A stretch of 6,097 nt of DNA from Pirellulaceae bacterium. GTDB lineage: Bacteria; Planctomycetota; Planctomycetia; Pirellulales; Pirellulaceae. A program made the translations under genes and the position numbers. Positions 1-6,097 of the stretch are shown piece after piece. Each line of letters starts with the position of its first letter. Positions within the stretch are counted from its first letter, which is position 1. A model generated the notes under the pieces. It saw only the letters and a program-made list of their open reading frames with translations. It ran no database searches and had not been told where the DNA came from. The stretch lies in assembly GCA_013002105.1 (NCBI GenBank), contig JABDKS010001057.1, positions 1-6,097 of the forward strand, written 5' to 3'.

Positions 1-402
1 GGCCTGCACATCACGCCGCCAGATTTCTGGATCCATCGATGGCATTCCGAAGGAAACGGCCCAGCTACCGGTCCATTCGGTGGCGGCTTGGACGTGGCGC
101 TCTTGGCCCGTCAACCGATCGCACCGAACGTTTTGCAGATTGGGCAGCGGATAGCACTCGCGCGGCCGACTTCGAACGGTCTTGTACGTCAGCACATCGA
201 ATCCGAGAGCCGCGTAATACAGACACCACTGGCCATTGAGTAACGGCCCGGCAGCGATTCCGAGCGGTGAATCAACCGGCAAAGAGCAAAAATCCCAAGT
301 ACCTGCGACACTCGGCGTGTCACGAGACTGGGCGGAAGCGACGTCGGGCGGGTGGTCGTAATTCCATTGGTAGGTGCGATGGACGTCGTAGCGAGGAAGC
401 AT
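1..402 (-). CDS. Dihydroorotate dehydrogenase-like flavoprotein, N-terminal 134 residues (C-terminus beyond left edge)
   Basis: This reading frame is open from an ATG at 402 to the window edge, and the protein continues past position 1. It begins MLPRYDVHRTYQWNYDHPPD. Around residues 45-80 it carries the family's FMN-site region: a PLGIAAGPLLNG segment followed by LGFDVLTYKTVRS. These match the glycine/asparagine loop and the lysine-containing strand of class 1 dihydroorotate dehydrogenases, which are FMN-binding TIM barrels. A later SWAVSFGMPSMDP segment resembles the next barrel strand of the same fold. ATG 402 is the only usable start, because no ATG, GTG or TTG occurs in frame between it and the upstream stop at 540-538. 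No convincing Shine-Dalgarno sequence precedes it. The active-site half of the protein is missing here, so true pyrimidine synthesis (PyrD) cannot be told from a related dihydropyrimidine-type or uncharacterised oxidoreductase. No symbol is given for that reason. The gene is transcribed divergently from the sulfatase across a 145-bp gap. Confidence 0.72.
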   Translation of the reverse strand, partial: MLPRYDVHRTYQWNYDHPPDVASAQSRDTPSVAGTWDFCSLPVDSPLGIAAGPLLNGQWCLYYAALGFDVLTYKTVRSRPRECYPLPNLQNVRCDRLTGQERHVQAATEWTGSWAVSFGMPSMDPEIWRRDVQA

Positions 403-547
403 TTTGCACCCGGAGTCGTGCCGACAGAGTTTGGTGAGGACGGCAGGGTTGAGATTGTAAACACGTCTGCCGGCCTCGGCGACTGCCGATGTCAGATCCG
501 TGGCGTTAGACTGATTACGATAAGATCGCAGTTTAACTCATTCCTAA

Positions 548-1978
548 ATGGTGATTTCGATGATTTTGCGACTCGTGGTAGCTGCCTGCTGTGTCTTGAT
601 GGGGACGCAAGGGTATGCCGATCGACCGAATATCGTCCTGGTGATGGCGGACGATCAGGGCTGGGGCGATATGGCTTACAACGGTCACCCGACTGTGAAG
701 ACGCCCAATTTTGACGAAGCGGCGGCGACCGGAATCCGTTTTGATCGGTTCTATGCCGCGGCGCCGGTTTGTTCACCGACGCGAGCGAGTGTGATGACCG
801 GCCGGCATCCCAATCGGATGGGTGTGTTCAAGTGGGGATACCCGATGCGTCCCCAAGAAACCACGATTGCCGAGGCGTTAAGAACGGCGGGCTATTCGAC
901 CGGGCACTTTGGCAAGTGGCATTTGGGATCGGTTCGCAATGAGAGCCCGGCAAGCCCCGGAGCCAATGGATTCGATGAATGGTTGAGCGCGCCGAATTTT
1001 TATGACAACGGATCGATCTTGTCGCACAACGGCACGGCCGTGGAAACCGAAGGCGAGAGTTCGATGGTCGCCGCCGACGCGGCGATGAATTGGATCAAGG
1101 AAATGCGGAAAAAGGATTCGCCGTTTCTCGCCGTCGTTTGGTTTGGTTCGCCGCACAGTCCGCACCGGGCGGCCGAACAGGATCGCGCACTATACGAAGG
1201 GCAGCCAAAAAACGTGCAGCACTTTTTAGGCGAAATCACAGGGATGGATCGTGCGTTAGGAAAGCTTCGTGATGGTCTGACCGAGTTAGGGATTCGCGAA
1301 AACACGATTCTTTGGTACTGCAGCGACAACGGTGCCTTGCCTCGCGTTGGGTCAACCGGTGGCTTTCGTGGAAAAAAGGGCAAGGTATACGATGGCGGAT
1401 TGTTGGTCCCAGCCATTTTGGAATGGCCAGCGGTCATCAAGAAACCTCGTGTGACCGACATGCGATGTAACACCTGCGACATCTATCCAACATTATTGGA
1501 TATCACCGGCGTGTCGGTTCCCAATCAACCACCCTTGGATGGAATCAGTTTGTTGCCCCTGATTCGCTACAACGCGGTGATTCGTGGCAAGCCAATGGGT
1601 TTTTGGGACTTCGCGATCGGCGGCATCCGAACGCCTTCGGACGAATGGATGACGTCACTGTTTGCGGCCCAACAAGCCGGCGAAGATTTACCACCTGACG
1701 AATCGAGCGTGAACGCGGCCAAACTACCGAATCCAAGTTATTCCAAGACAAGTTTTGCCGGCCACGCCGCGTTCATCGACGGCGATTGGAAATTGCACCG
1801 CATCGAAGACAAGAAAGGTGTGGTGACCTGGGAACTGTACAACCTGCAAAAGGATCGCGGCGAAGAAACGGACGTGATCATCGAATACGAGGACAGGGTA
1901 AAAGAGTTGCGGCCGAGAATGATTCGTTGGCTCGAGTCGGTTGTCGACAGTCTCAATGGCGAAGACTATTCCGGTTGA
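548..1978 (+). CDS. Secreted type I sulfatase (formylglycine-dependent arylsulfatase family)
   Basis: This 476-residue protein hydrolyses a sulfate ester, probably on a sulfated polysaccharide or a breakdown product; the substrate cannot be read from sequence. It starts with a signal peptide: a hydrophobic stretch at about residues 6-19 and a likely cleavage after GYA at 24, just before the family's opening strand RPNIVLVMADDQGWGD. D35 and D36 are the predicted calcium ligands. The sulfatase signature is C75-S-P-T-R79, where C75 would be oxidised to formylglycine by a maturation enzyme encoded elsewhere. GKWHLG (K123, H125), SPHSPH (H203, H206), SDNG (D260, N261) and KG..YDGG (K277) supply the remaining expected active-site positions. 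The C-terminal subdomain ends with the usual DGDWKLHR...ELYNLQKDRGEETDV pattern. Length and motif set look complete. A second in-frame ATG at residue 5 could be the real start. VAAC at residues 11-14 fits a lipobox loosely but sits too early in the signal peptide to be convincing. No Shine-Dalgarno sequence is visible. Confidence 0.95.
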   Translation: MVISMILRLVVAACCVLMGTQGYADRPNIVLVMADDQGWGDMAYNGHPTVKTPNFDEAAATGIRFDRFYAAAPVCSPTRASVMTGRHPNRMGVFKWGYPMRPQETTIAEALRTAGYSTGHFGKWHLGSVRNESPASPGANGFDEWLSAPNFYDNGSILSHNGTAVETEGESSMVAADAAMNWIKEMRKKDSPFLAVVWFGSPHSPHRAAEQDRALYEGQPKNVQHFLGEITGMDRALGKLRDGLTELGIRENTILWYCSDNGALPRVGSTGGFRGKKGKVYDGGLLVPAILEWPAVIKKPRVTDMRCNTCDIYPTLLDITGVSVPNQPPLDGISLLPLIRYNAVIRGKPMGFWDFAIGGIRTPSDEWMTSLFAAQQAGEDLPPDESSVNAAKLPNPSYSKTSFAGHAAFIDGDWKLHRIEDKKGVVTWELYNLQKDRGEETDVIIEYEDRVKELRPRMIRWLESVVDSLNGEDYSG

Positions 1979-2084
1979 GGTTGTGAGAAAAAGGAGCAGC
2001 TACGAATCGTGCCATACACCCGATGCGACCATTGGCATCGAATGCTTGTTGGTGTCAAAGACAGGGCGATAAACCAGTCCGATT

Positions 2085-2154
2085 AGCCGTTTGAGCGATC
2101 GCCGCGGTTGGATGTTAAGAACGCGACATAACCGGGGCTATCGCCCTAACGGCT
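2085..2154. repeat. REP-like imperfect palindrome between convergent genes
   Basis: Two 25-nt arms (2085-2109 and 2130-2154) are reverse complements at 21 of 25 positions, with a 20-nt loop between them. The outer eight positions form AGCCGTT/AACGGCT and the inner ends GCGGTT/AACCGG. The element lies in the 198-bp gap between the sulfatase stop and the ATPase stop, 22 bp from the latter. It is not followed by a T-run, so a classic intrinsic terminator is unlikely, but the hairpin could still stop or stabilise transcripts from both convergent genes. From memory, very similar GATTAGCCGTT...AACGGCT hairpins are scattered through intergenic regions of Rhodopirellula genomes; this could not be checked here. 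The rest of the gap (1979-2084) shows nothing recognisable. Confidence 0.7.
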
Positions 2155-2176
2155 TGTGATAATTGACTCTGTCCAG

Positions 2177-3055
2177 CTAGCTCTGCAATTGGATACCGGT
2201 TTCGTCGATCGTGAATGGCACGATCGATTCATCGCAGGCACTGCCGCGGTGCTTGGCGACGTGGAGTGCTCGTCCCATTCTGTTTTCGTGCCTCGTTTTG
2301 CCCATCAAGATAATGGTGTTGGCATTGGACAAGACATCGCCACTTTCGATCGGTCGCACCAGTAGGTCGTCTAGCATCACTTCGTGACTGGTATACAACA
2401 GCAAACAGCCGATGTCGCGATGATCGTAGCCGTGCTGATTGATCGTATCGATGTTTTCGCGAAAGTGAATTCGGAACAGGTCGCGGGCCACCCAATCATG
2501 CTCTTTTCGCAGTATCTGATGATAGATGTATTCAAACATCTCCAGTTGGATCGATTCCGCTGCTTTGTCAGAGGGTTCCACGCCGTCGATCACGCATCGC
2601 CGAACGCCGTGGGCAAAATTACCGTAGAAAAATGCGATGGCTTGGTCCAGCTTCTTGCTTTGCTCGTACTTCCATTCTCTCCATTGGTCTTCGGTCAGGT
2701 CGGCCGAGGTGACGCGTCGACCACTACGCTGAAAAATATGCATGTAATCCCGCCGCACGACATCGCGGTCCCAAATTTTGGAAATGTCGGCGCGATCGCC
2801 GATCGCTTTTGTCGAAAGCTGCCAATCACAAAGACGTTTTGCGTAATCCGCATGGTTTTGTGAGTCGCCACGTGATGTCAGGTCAAAAATGATTCCGCGT
2901 TCATTCTCCTGGCGAGATCCTTGATCGGCAAAGGACACGCCCAACTGAGTTTTTCCGATCCCGGAGGCTCCCATCACGACAGTCAAAGTGCCCGGTATCA
3001 GCCCGCCGCCGAGCAAGTTGTCCAGGTCGCGGTTTCCAGTGGTCAGTCGATTCAT
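2177..3055 (-). CDS. KaiC/RecA-superfamily ATPase (single-domain, signal-transduction type)
   Basis: From ATG 3055 this is a 292-residue cytosolic P-loop ATPase. It opens with LTTGNRDLDNLLGGGLIPG, the usual lead-in of KaiC/RadA proteins, followed by the Walker A motif GASGIGKTQ (K35, T36). RRCVIDG forms the Walker B strand (D157), GCLLLYTSHEV the following strand, and KHRGSACDESIVPFTIDETGI the C-terminal strand pair typical of KaiC domains. The strand that in KaiC carries two catalytic glutamates (FEE) reads FDL here (D58, L59), so only one carboxylate remains. About 120 residues separate Walker A from Walker B, more than the roughly 90 in KaiC CI, and the extra part is a charged helical segment. 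A GTG at 3139 would add 28 residues, but these resemble no family sequence, so ATG 3055 is preferred. Neither start has a Shine-Dalgarno sequence. The gene follows the kinase on the same strand, with 149 bp between the TAG at 3205 and this start. Its function is unknown. Confidence 0.85.
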   Translation of the reverse strand: MNRLTTGNRDLDNLLGGGLIPGTLTVVMGASGIGKTQLGVSFADQGSRQENERGIIFDLTSRGDSQNHADYAKRLCDWQLSTKAIGDRADISKIWDRDVVRRDYMHIFQRSGRRVTSADLTEDQWREWKYEQSKKLDQAIAFFYGNFAHGVRRCVIDGVEPSDKAAESIQLEMFEYIYHQILRKEHDWVARDLFRIHFRENIDTINQHGYDHRDIGCLLLYTSHEVMLDDLLVRPIESGDVLSNANTIILMGKTRHENRMGRALHVAKHRGSACDESIVPFTIDETGIQLQS

Positions 3056-3204
3056 GGGCTCGGCGTCGGAGGATGATGGCGGATAGCAGGACGCATCGTA
3101 ATCCGAAGGCACCCGGTATCGGAATGCCAGGCCTAACACAGGGCTTAGGAGGCTGCGCGATGGGAATTCGCAGGCGTCAGCGAGACTTCAATGCGGGCCG
3201 AAGA

Positions 3205-3519
3205 CTATTTCGCCACTTGAACCACAATGCCGATTTCGGCGTCGGTCTGTGCCGACCCCTGGCCCAGTCGCAGGCGAATCGCGTAGATCGACTTCCCATC
3301 TGAGAAAGATGACTCGAGCGCCGCGGGCAGAAATAGAATACTGAGCTCTTTGACCACGTCGGCGACCGGTGTCCCGACATCCTTCTGTACGAAACGGCCA
3401 CGATCGTAGACCATCTCGATCACTCCGTCTTTGTCGGTGATGTAGATCCGGGTATCGTCGCGACTAATGGCTTCGACACGTTCCTGGATCAGTCGACGTA
3501 TATCCAACTGAATCGCCAT
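3205..3519 (-). CDS. Detached C-terminal end of the kinase's Cache-like sensor domain
   Basis: This 104-residue ORF is in the same frame as the kinase and begins directly after its TGA stop. Possible starts are ATG 3519 or the TTG at 3522. The sequence MAIQLDIRRLIQERVEAI followed by TRIYITDKDGVIEMVYDRGRF matches the second half of double-Cache sensor domains, where a strand-plus-helix (normally after a GxxFGIVVIN-type strand) leads to a 'D..G.I' hairpin. The end, SIYAIRLRLG...EIGIVVQVAK, fits the domain's closing strands. The piece has no signal peptide, no membrane segment and no catalytic motif, so it is unlikely to work alone. The simplest reading is the amputated tail of the upstream kinase gene. 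It may be untranslated, reached by readthrough, or made by reinitiation, since the ATG lies only 3 nt past the stop codon. If it is made separately it would stay in the cytosol, on the wrong side of the membrane from the rest of the sensor. Confidence 0.7.
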   Translation of the reverse strand: MAIQLDIRRLIQERVEAISRDDTRIYITDKDGVIEMVYDRGRFVQKDVGTPVADVVKELSILFLPAALESSFSDGKSIYAIRLRLGQGSAQTDAEIGIVVQVAK

Positions 3520-3522
3520 CAA

Positions 3523-3525
3523 TCA
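3523..3525 (-). other. In-frame TGA interrupting the kinase/sensor reading frame
   Basis: The codons around the stop read ACG GGC GAG CTG TTT TGA TTG ATG GCG ATT. The frame stays open on both sides, from 5895 to a TAG at 3207-3205, which is 897 codons including that final TAG. In related sensor domains I expect glycine at this spot (G-E-x-F-G followed by a hydrophobic strand). GGA to TGA is one base change. Confidence 0.75.
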
Positions 3526-5895
3526 AAACAGCTCGCCCGTGCTTTCGCTAAAGACAGTGTTGACGGCGGTTAACGAAAGCGAGTCGCGATATCGTGTCGG
3601 TGCATTCTGGTTGACTTGATCGCTCGTTTGCAGCGTGACGTCGCCAGGCAGCATCGAGTCATAATCGGGCGAATCGTCGGCCAGTGGAACGCTCTGCAGT
3701 AGACTATCGGGCACACGACGAATGATGCCCGCACCGGGGTTCCTTTCGGATTTCAGAATCTGCTGAGCCTCTTGATCCAGGCTCAAAAACGCGATCGAGA
3801 GATACGATTCGTTCCGCTGTAACAGTCCACGGAAAATGGACGCAAGGCGGTCACGCCACACGCCTTCATCTTCGGTTGCGACGGAATATCCATTGCCCAG
3901 GCTTGGCTTGGAACGCGCCCTGGATGGCGATGCGACGGTGCGGCGCGGTGGGTCCGCGGTGCTACCAGCAGAATCATCGACTTGCTCCGTCGGAGCGTCT
4001 CGGTCGTTTCCAGATTCCTGACTGGTTTCGGCTAGGGAAGGCTTGTTTTGATTCGATTGCTCGCGGTTCTCCGCTACCGCTGAATCATCGGCATTGCCGT
4101 CGGACTCCGCATCGGGAGACTTGATCGCGACCGGGGAAAGGTTGCCTGCACCATTACCATGATCCGATTGATCGCGGGCAGCCAATTGTGCATCGATAAT
4201 GGTTTGTACCGAAGGCAGGTCCGCCAAAAAGCGCGAGTCGCGTATCACGTTCTCCGCTTCGCTTTGCAGATTAAATGAGAGCTCTTTGGCGATGTCCGAG
4301 GCTTTTTGAAAACGGAAGGTGTCTTCGGCCACCTGGGTTTGACGCACCGAGTATCCCACGACGGTCAAGGTCAAGAGCACGATCAACGCGATCAAGCCGA
4401 CGAGCTGCGAAAACCGAGGGTGGGCATAGATCCATCTTTTGATCTGACGTTTCCATGGTTCTTGGTACGCAGATACTTTGTCGCCCGCCATAAACCGTTC
4501 GACGTCTTCGGCAATCGACGACGCAGTCGGGTAGCGGAGATACCGCTTTTGCTGCATGGCCTTGTGGCAAACCGCGTCCAGCTCTGGGGACACTGCCGGG
4601 TTCAAATCCTGTGCGTGCGGTGCCGGCCGTCCCACGATTGCATCCAGCAGGTTTGACATGGAAGTCGATTCTGCATTGTTGCGCGACTGTTCGTGTGGAG
4701 CTTGGCCAGTCAGGATCGCGTACAAGATGCCGCCCAGCCCATAGACATCCGTTCGCTCATCGATTTCTTCTAACCGGCCAGCAGCCTGTTCGGGTGACAT
4801 GTACATCGGCGAACCGAGCACTTGGCTTGCCATCGTCAGGCTTACTTCATTGACATCTTCGTCATCCGGTTCGAATGCAGCGTCTGCAGCGCCGGTTTCG
4901 TCATTGATCTTGGCCAGACCCCAGTCCAACAAAACGACTTCGCCGAAGTTGTCCAAGGCGACATTCTCTGGCTTCAGGTCGCGGTGGACGACTTTTCGTG
5001 AATGAGCGTGCGCCACCGAGTAGCAAAGTTTTACAAACGATGTGAGTAAACGGTGCATCAGCAGCGGTTCTTCGTTTCCACCTTCACGACGCTCATGATA
5101 TTCCGTGATCGCGTCATGCATCGTTTGCTTCCCGAGGAAACGCATGACGTAGAAAAAGTGTCCAGATTCGCTGTCCGTTCCAAACTGGTAAATCGGTACG
5201 ATGCCAGGATGTTCCAACCGTCCGGTTACTTCGGCTTCGCGGCGGAATCTGGCGATGGTCGGTCCAAACGTCCTGGCATGTTCCGAACGGATTTCCTTGA
5301 TCGCGACATAGCGGCGGAGGTTTTCGTCACGGGCAAGCCAAACGGTTCCCAATCCGCCTTCGCCCAACTTGCGAATCAACGAGAAACGCGAAAAGACTTG
5401 CCGCGATTCATTCTCGGTCGCCAGGACACCGGTGTTGCTGAGTCCTAGGATTCGCGATAGTCGACCGCTACTATCCAAGTGGGCGATTTTTGCCCGGGAC
5501 ATGATCGATTCATTCTTGTCCGTGCTATCGTGCGTTAAACGTTGTTCGGTCGACCGTAACCGATTCATCGCGTCTTTGAGCAAGTTTTCTTTGTCGGCCT
5601 CGGAGATCAGATTCTCTGAGACGATGCGGTCGGCCAGCGGCTGCGAACCGTAGATGGTCCAGGTATCCAAAGCGCGCGCGAGTTGACGCTCGTTCACTTT
5701 GCCCGATTGAACGAGGGCGACGACAAAGGCAAGGTCCGATTCTTGTTTCGCAGCCGCGTCCTGTTGGGGACTGCCACCGAGGGGCAGAACCATGGTTTCG
5801 TCGACGTTGGCAAGCTTCGGGGATTGCGATTGCGGTTCGGCAGGCGATTCTTCGGAAGACATCGCGGGGGTGGGCTGGAGGAGAGCGTGGAACAT
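3523..5895 (-). CDS. Transmembrane Ser/Thr protein kinase with truncated extracytoplasmic Cache-like sensor
   Basis: This 790-residue protein has four parts. Residues 53-112 form a helical domain (QSGKVNERQLARALDTW...PLADRIV) like the one I recall at the N-terminus of many planctomycete kinases. Residues 170-470 are an active-looking Hanks-type kinase: G-loop GEGGLG (178-183), K200 in VAIK, E220, catalytic HRDLKPEN with D306 and N311, DWG (324-326) in place of DFG, and activation segment GSPMYMSPEQ (361-370). One membrane helix spans about residues 496-517, placing the kinase in the cytosol. The part outside (518-790) begins with helices and an RFLADLPSVQ segment typical of double-Cache sensors, broken by a Ser/Asp/Asn/Gln-rich linker of about 100 residues, then resumes at VWRDRLASIFRGLLQRNESYLSIAF. 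The protein stops inside the sensor at GELF, and the rest of that domain is encoded in frame downstream. The start is uncertain: ATG 5862 (residue 12) is an alternative, and neither start has a Shine-Dalgarno sequence. The kinase core lacks no key residue. Confidence 0.93.
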   Translation of the reverse strand: MFHALLQPTPAMSSEESPAEPQSQSPKLANVDETMVLPLGGSPQQDAAAKQESDLAFVVALVQSGKVNERQLARALDTWTIYGSQPLADRIVSENLISEADKENLLKDAMNRLRSTEQRLTHDSTDKNESIMSRAKIAHLDSSGRLSRILGLSNTGVLATENESRQVFSRFSLIRKLGEGGLGTVWLARDENLRRYVAIKEIRSEHARTFGPTIARFRREAEVTGRLEHPGIVPIYQFGTDSESGHFFYVMRFLGKQTMHDAITEYHERREGGNEEPLLMHRLLTSFVKLCYSVAHAHSRKVVHRDLKPENVALDNFGEVVLLDWGLAKINDETGAADAAFEPDDEDVNEVSLTMASQVLGSPMYMSPEQAAGRLEEIDERTDVYGLGGILYAILTGQAPHEQSRNNAESTSMSNLLDAIVGRPAPHAQDLNPAVSPELDAVCHKAMQQKRYLRYPTASSIAEDVERFMAGDKVSAYQEPWKRQIKRWIYAHPRFSQLVGLIALIVLLTLTVVGYSVRQTQVAEDTFRFQKASDIAKELSFNLQSEAENVIRDSRFLADLPSVQTIIDAQLAARDQSDHGNGAGNLSPVAIKSPDAESDGNADDSAVAENREQSNQNKPSLAETSQESGNDRDAPTEQVDDSAGSTADPPRRTVASPSRARSKPSLGNGYSVATEDEGVWRDRLASIFRGLLQRNESYLSIAFLSLDQEAQQILKSERNPGAGIIRRVPDSLLQSVPLADDSPDYDSMLPGDVTLQTSDQVNQNAPTRYRDSLSLTAVNTVFSESTGELF

Positions 5896-5990
5896 TCATG
5901 ATAATTGACATTTCTAAAGGTCAAACGCCTCTTTCCTAATGAAAGGCCAGCCTTTTTGGGCCGCCAACTCGCAAAATCACGTGTTTCGCA

Positions 5991-6097
5991 TCATTTCACA
6001 ACAATTGGCTCGGTGGTGACGTGCTGAAGATTGGAGTCGTAGTCGACCCCGACAAACGCGGAGACGCGGATTGCGGGCACGTCGATGATGTCAAATG
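5991..6097 (-). CDS. C-terminal 34 residues of an unidentified protein (N-terminus beyond right edge)
   Basis: A minus-strand frame is open from the window edge to a TGA at 5993-5991. It includes the segments DVPAIRVSAFVGVDYD and HVTTEPIVVK. The codons mostly end in G or C and follow a purine-any-pyrimidine pattern, as expected of real coding sequence here, but that pattern is strand-symmetric. The opposite strand is also open in the same register, from a GTG at 6021. The minus frame is preferred because its product reads as an ordinary alternating-hydrophobic strand segment and because it ends 95 bp before the kinase start on the same strand. I do not recognise the family. The 95-bp gap to the kinase (5896-5990) contains only a weak five-bp hairpin. 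Confidence 0.42.
   Translation of the reverse strand, partial: FDIIDVPAIRVSAFVGVDYDSNLQHVTTEPIVVK

Noticed and set aside
189..464. Minus-strand 91-codon ORF overlapping the DHODH-like frame
   Set aside because: It is Ser/Thr/Pro-rich with no family resemblance. The overlapping frame ending at position 1 carries clear DHODH motifs.
584..592. Lipobox VAAC at sulfatase residues 11-14 as a lipoprotein signal
   Set aside because: An arginine and only a few hydrophobic residues precede it, so the hydrophobic core lies over and after the cysteine. Cleavage after GYA at residue 24 fits better.
2384..2863. Plus-strand 159-codon ORF inside the ATPase gene
   Set aside because: It is antisense to the KaiC-like ATPase, which has Walker motifs, and its own product resembles nothing recognisable.
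3132..3149. CCTAA...TTAGG inverted repeat between the kinase tail and the ATPase
   Set aside because: It is five bp with an eight-nt loop and no T-run, within what chance would give.
3495..3525. Selenocysteine at the kinase's internal TGA, with a possible downstream stem (TTGGAT/ATCCAG, 12-nt loop)
   Set aside because: The stem is only six bp with a wobble pair. The expected residue is a structural glycine rather than a redox cysteine, and no catalytic reason for selenocysteine exists in a sensor domain.
5898..5924. Minus-strand TTGACC (5924-5919) and TATCAT (5903-5898) as a kinase promoter
   Set aside because: The 15-bp spacer is short and the -10 box touches the ATG at 5895. It would make sense only if translation starts at ATG 5862, and such AT-rich hits are easy to find by chance.
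5942..5955. Hairpin AAAGG-CCAG-CCTTT followed by more T as a terminator
   Set aside because: The stem is five bp, and the T-run is partly inside it and reads on the plus strand, where no supported gene ends.

Overview
The window looks like a planctomycete chromosome segment, most likely from the Rhodopirellula/Pirellulaceae group. Three things point there: a secreted Cys-type sulfatase, a Ser/Thr kinase with the planctomycete-type N-terminal helical domain and an 'HRDLKPEN...DWG' core, and a long imperfect palindrome resembling the dispersed repeats I recall from Rhodopirellula genomes. GC is moderate (about mid-50s % by eye), and Shine-Dalgarno sequences are largely absent.

Layout. Positions 1-402 (minus) hold the N-terminal part of a dihydroorotate-dehydrogenase-like protein that runs off the left edge. 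A 145-bp divergent intergenic region separates it from a complete exported sulfatase at 548-1978 (plus). The sulfatase converges on a minus-strand signalling cluster. Between the two (1979-2176) lies a 70-nt REP-like hairpin at 2085-2154. The cluster, read right to left, is: a large membrane Ser/Thr kinase (5895-3523), a short in-frame ORF (3519-3205) that looks like the missing end of the kinase's sensor domain, and a KaiC/RecA-superfamily ATPase (3055-2177). At the right edge, 6097-5991 (minus), the C-terminal 34 residues of an unidentified protein are visible.

Main observation. The kinase's extracytoplasmic Cache-like sensor is cut by a single in-frame TGA (3525-3523). The codons that follow continue the same domain in the same frame, to a TAG at 3207-3205. 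One G-to-T change (GGA Gly to TGA) would explain this. Without the stop the protein would be 896 residues. Possible explanations are a recent nonsense mutation, a sequencing error, readthrough, or a sensor made as two chains by termination-reinitiation.

How the genes may work together. The kinase would sense an extracytoplasmic signal through its C-terminal domain and phosphorylate cytosolic targets. The KaiC-like ATPase just downstream on the same strand is a candidate partner, by context only. The sulfatase and the DHODH-like protein are probably functionally separate.
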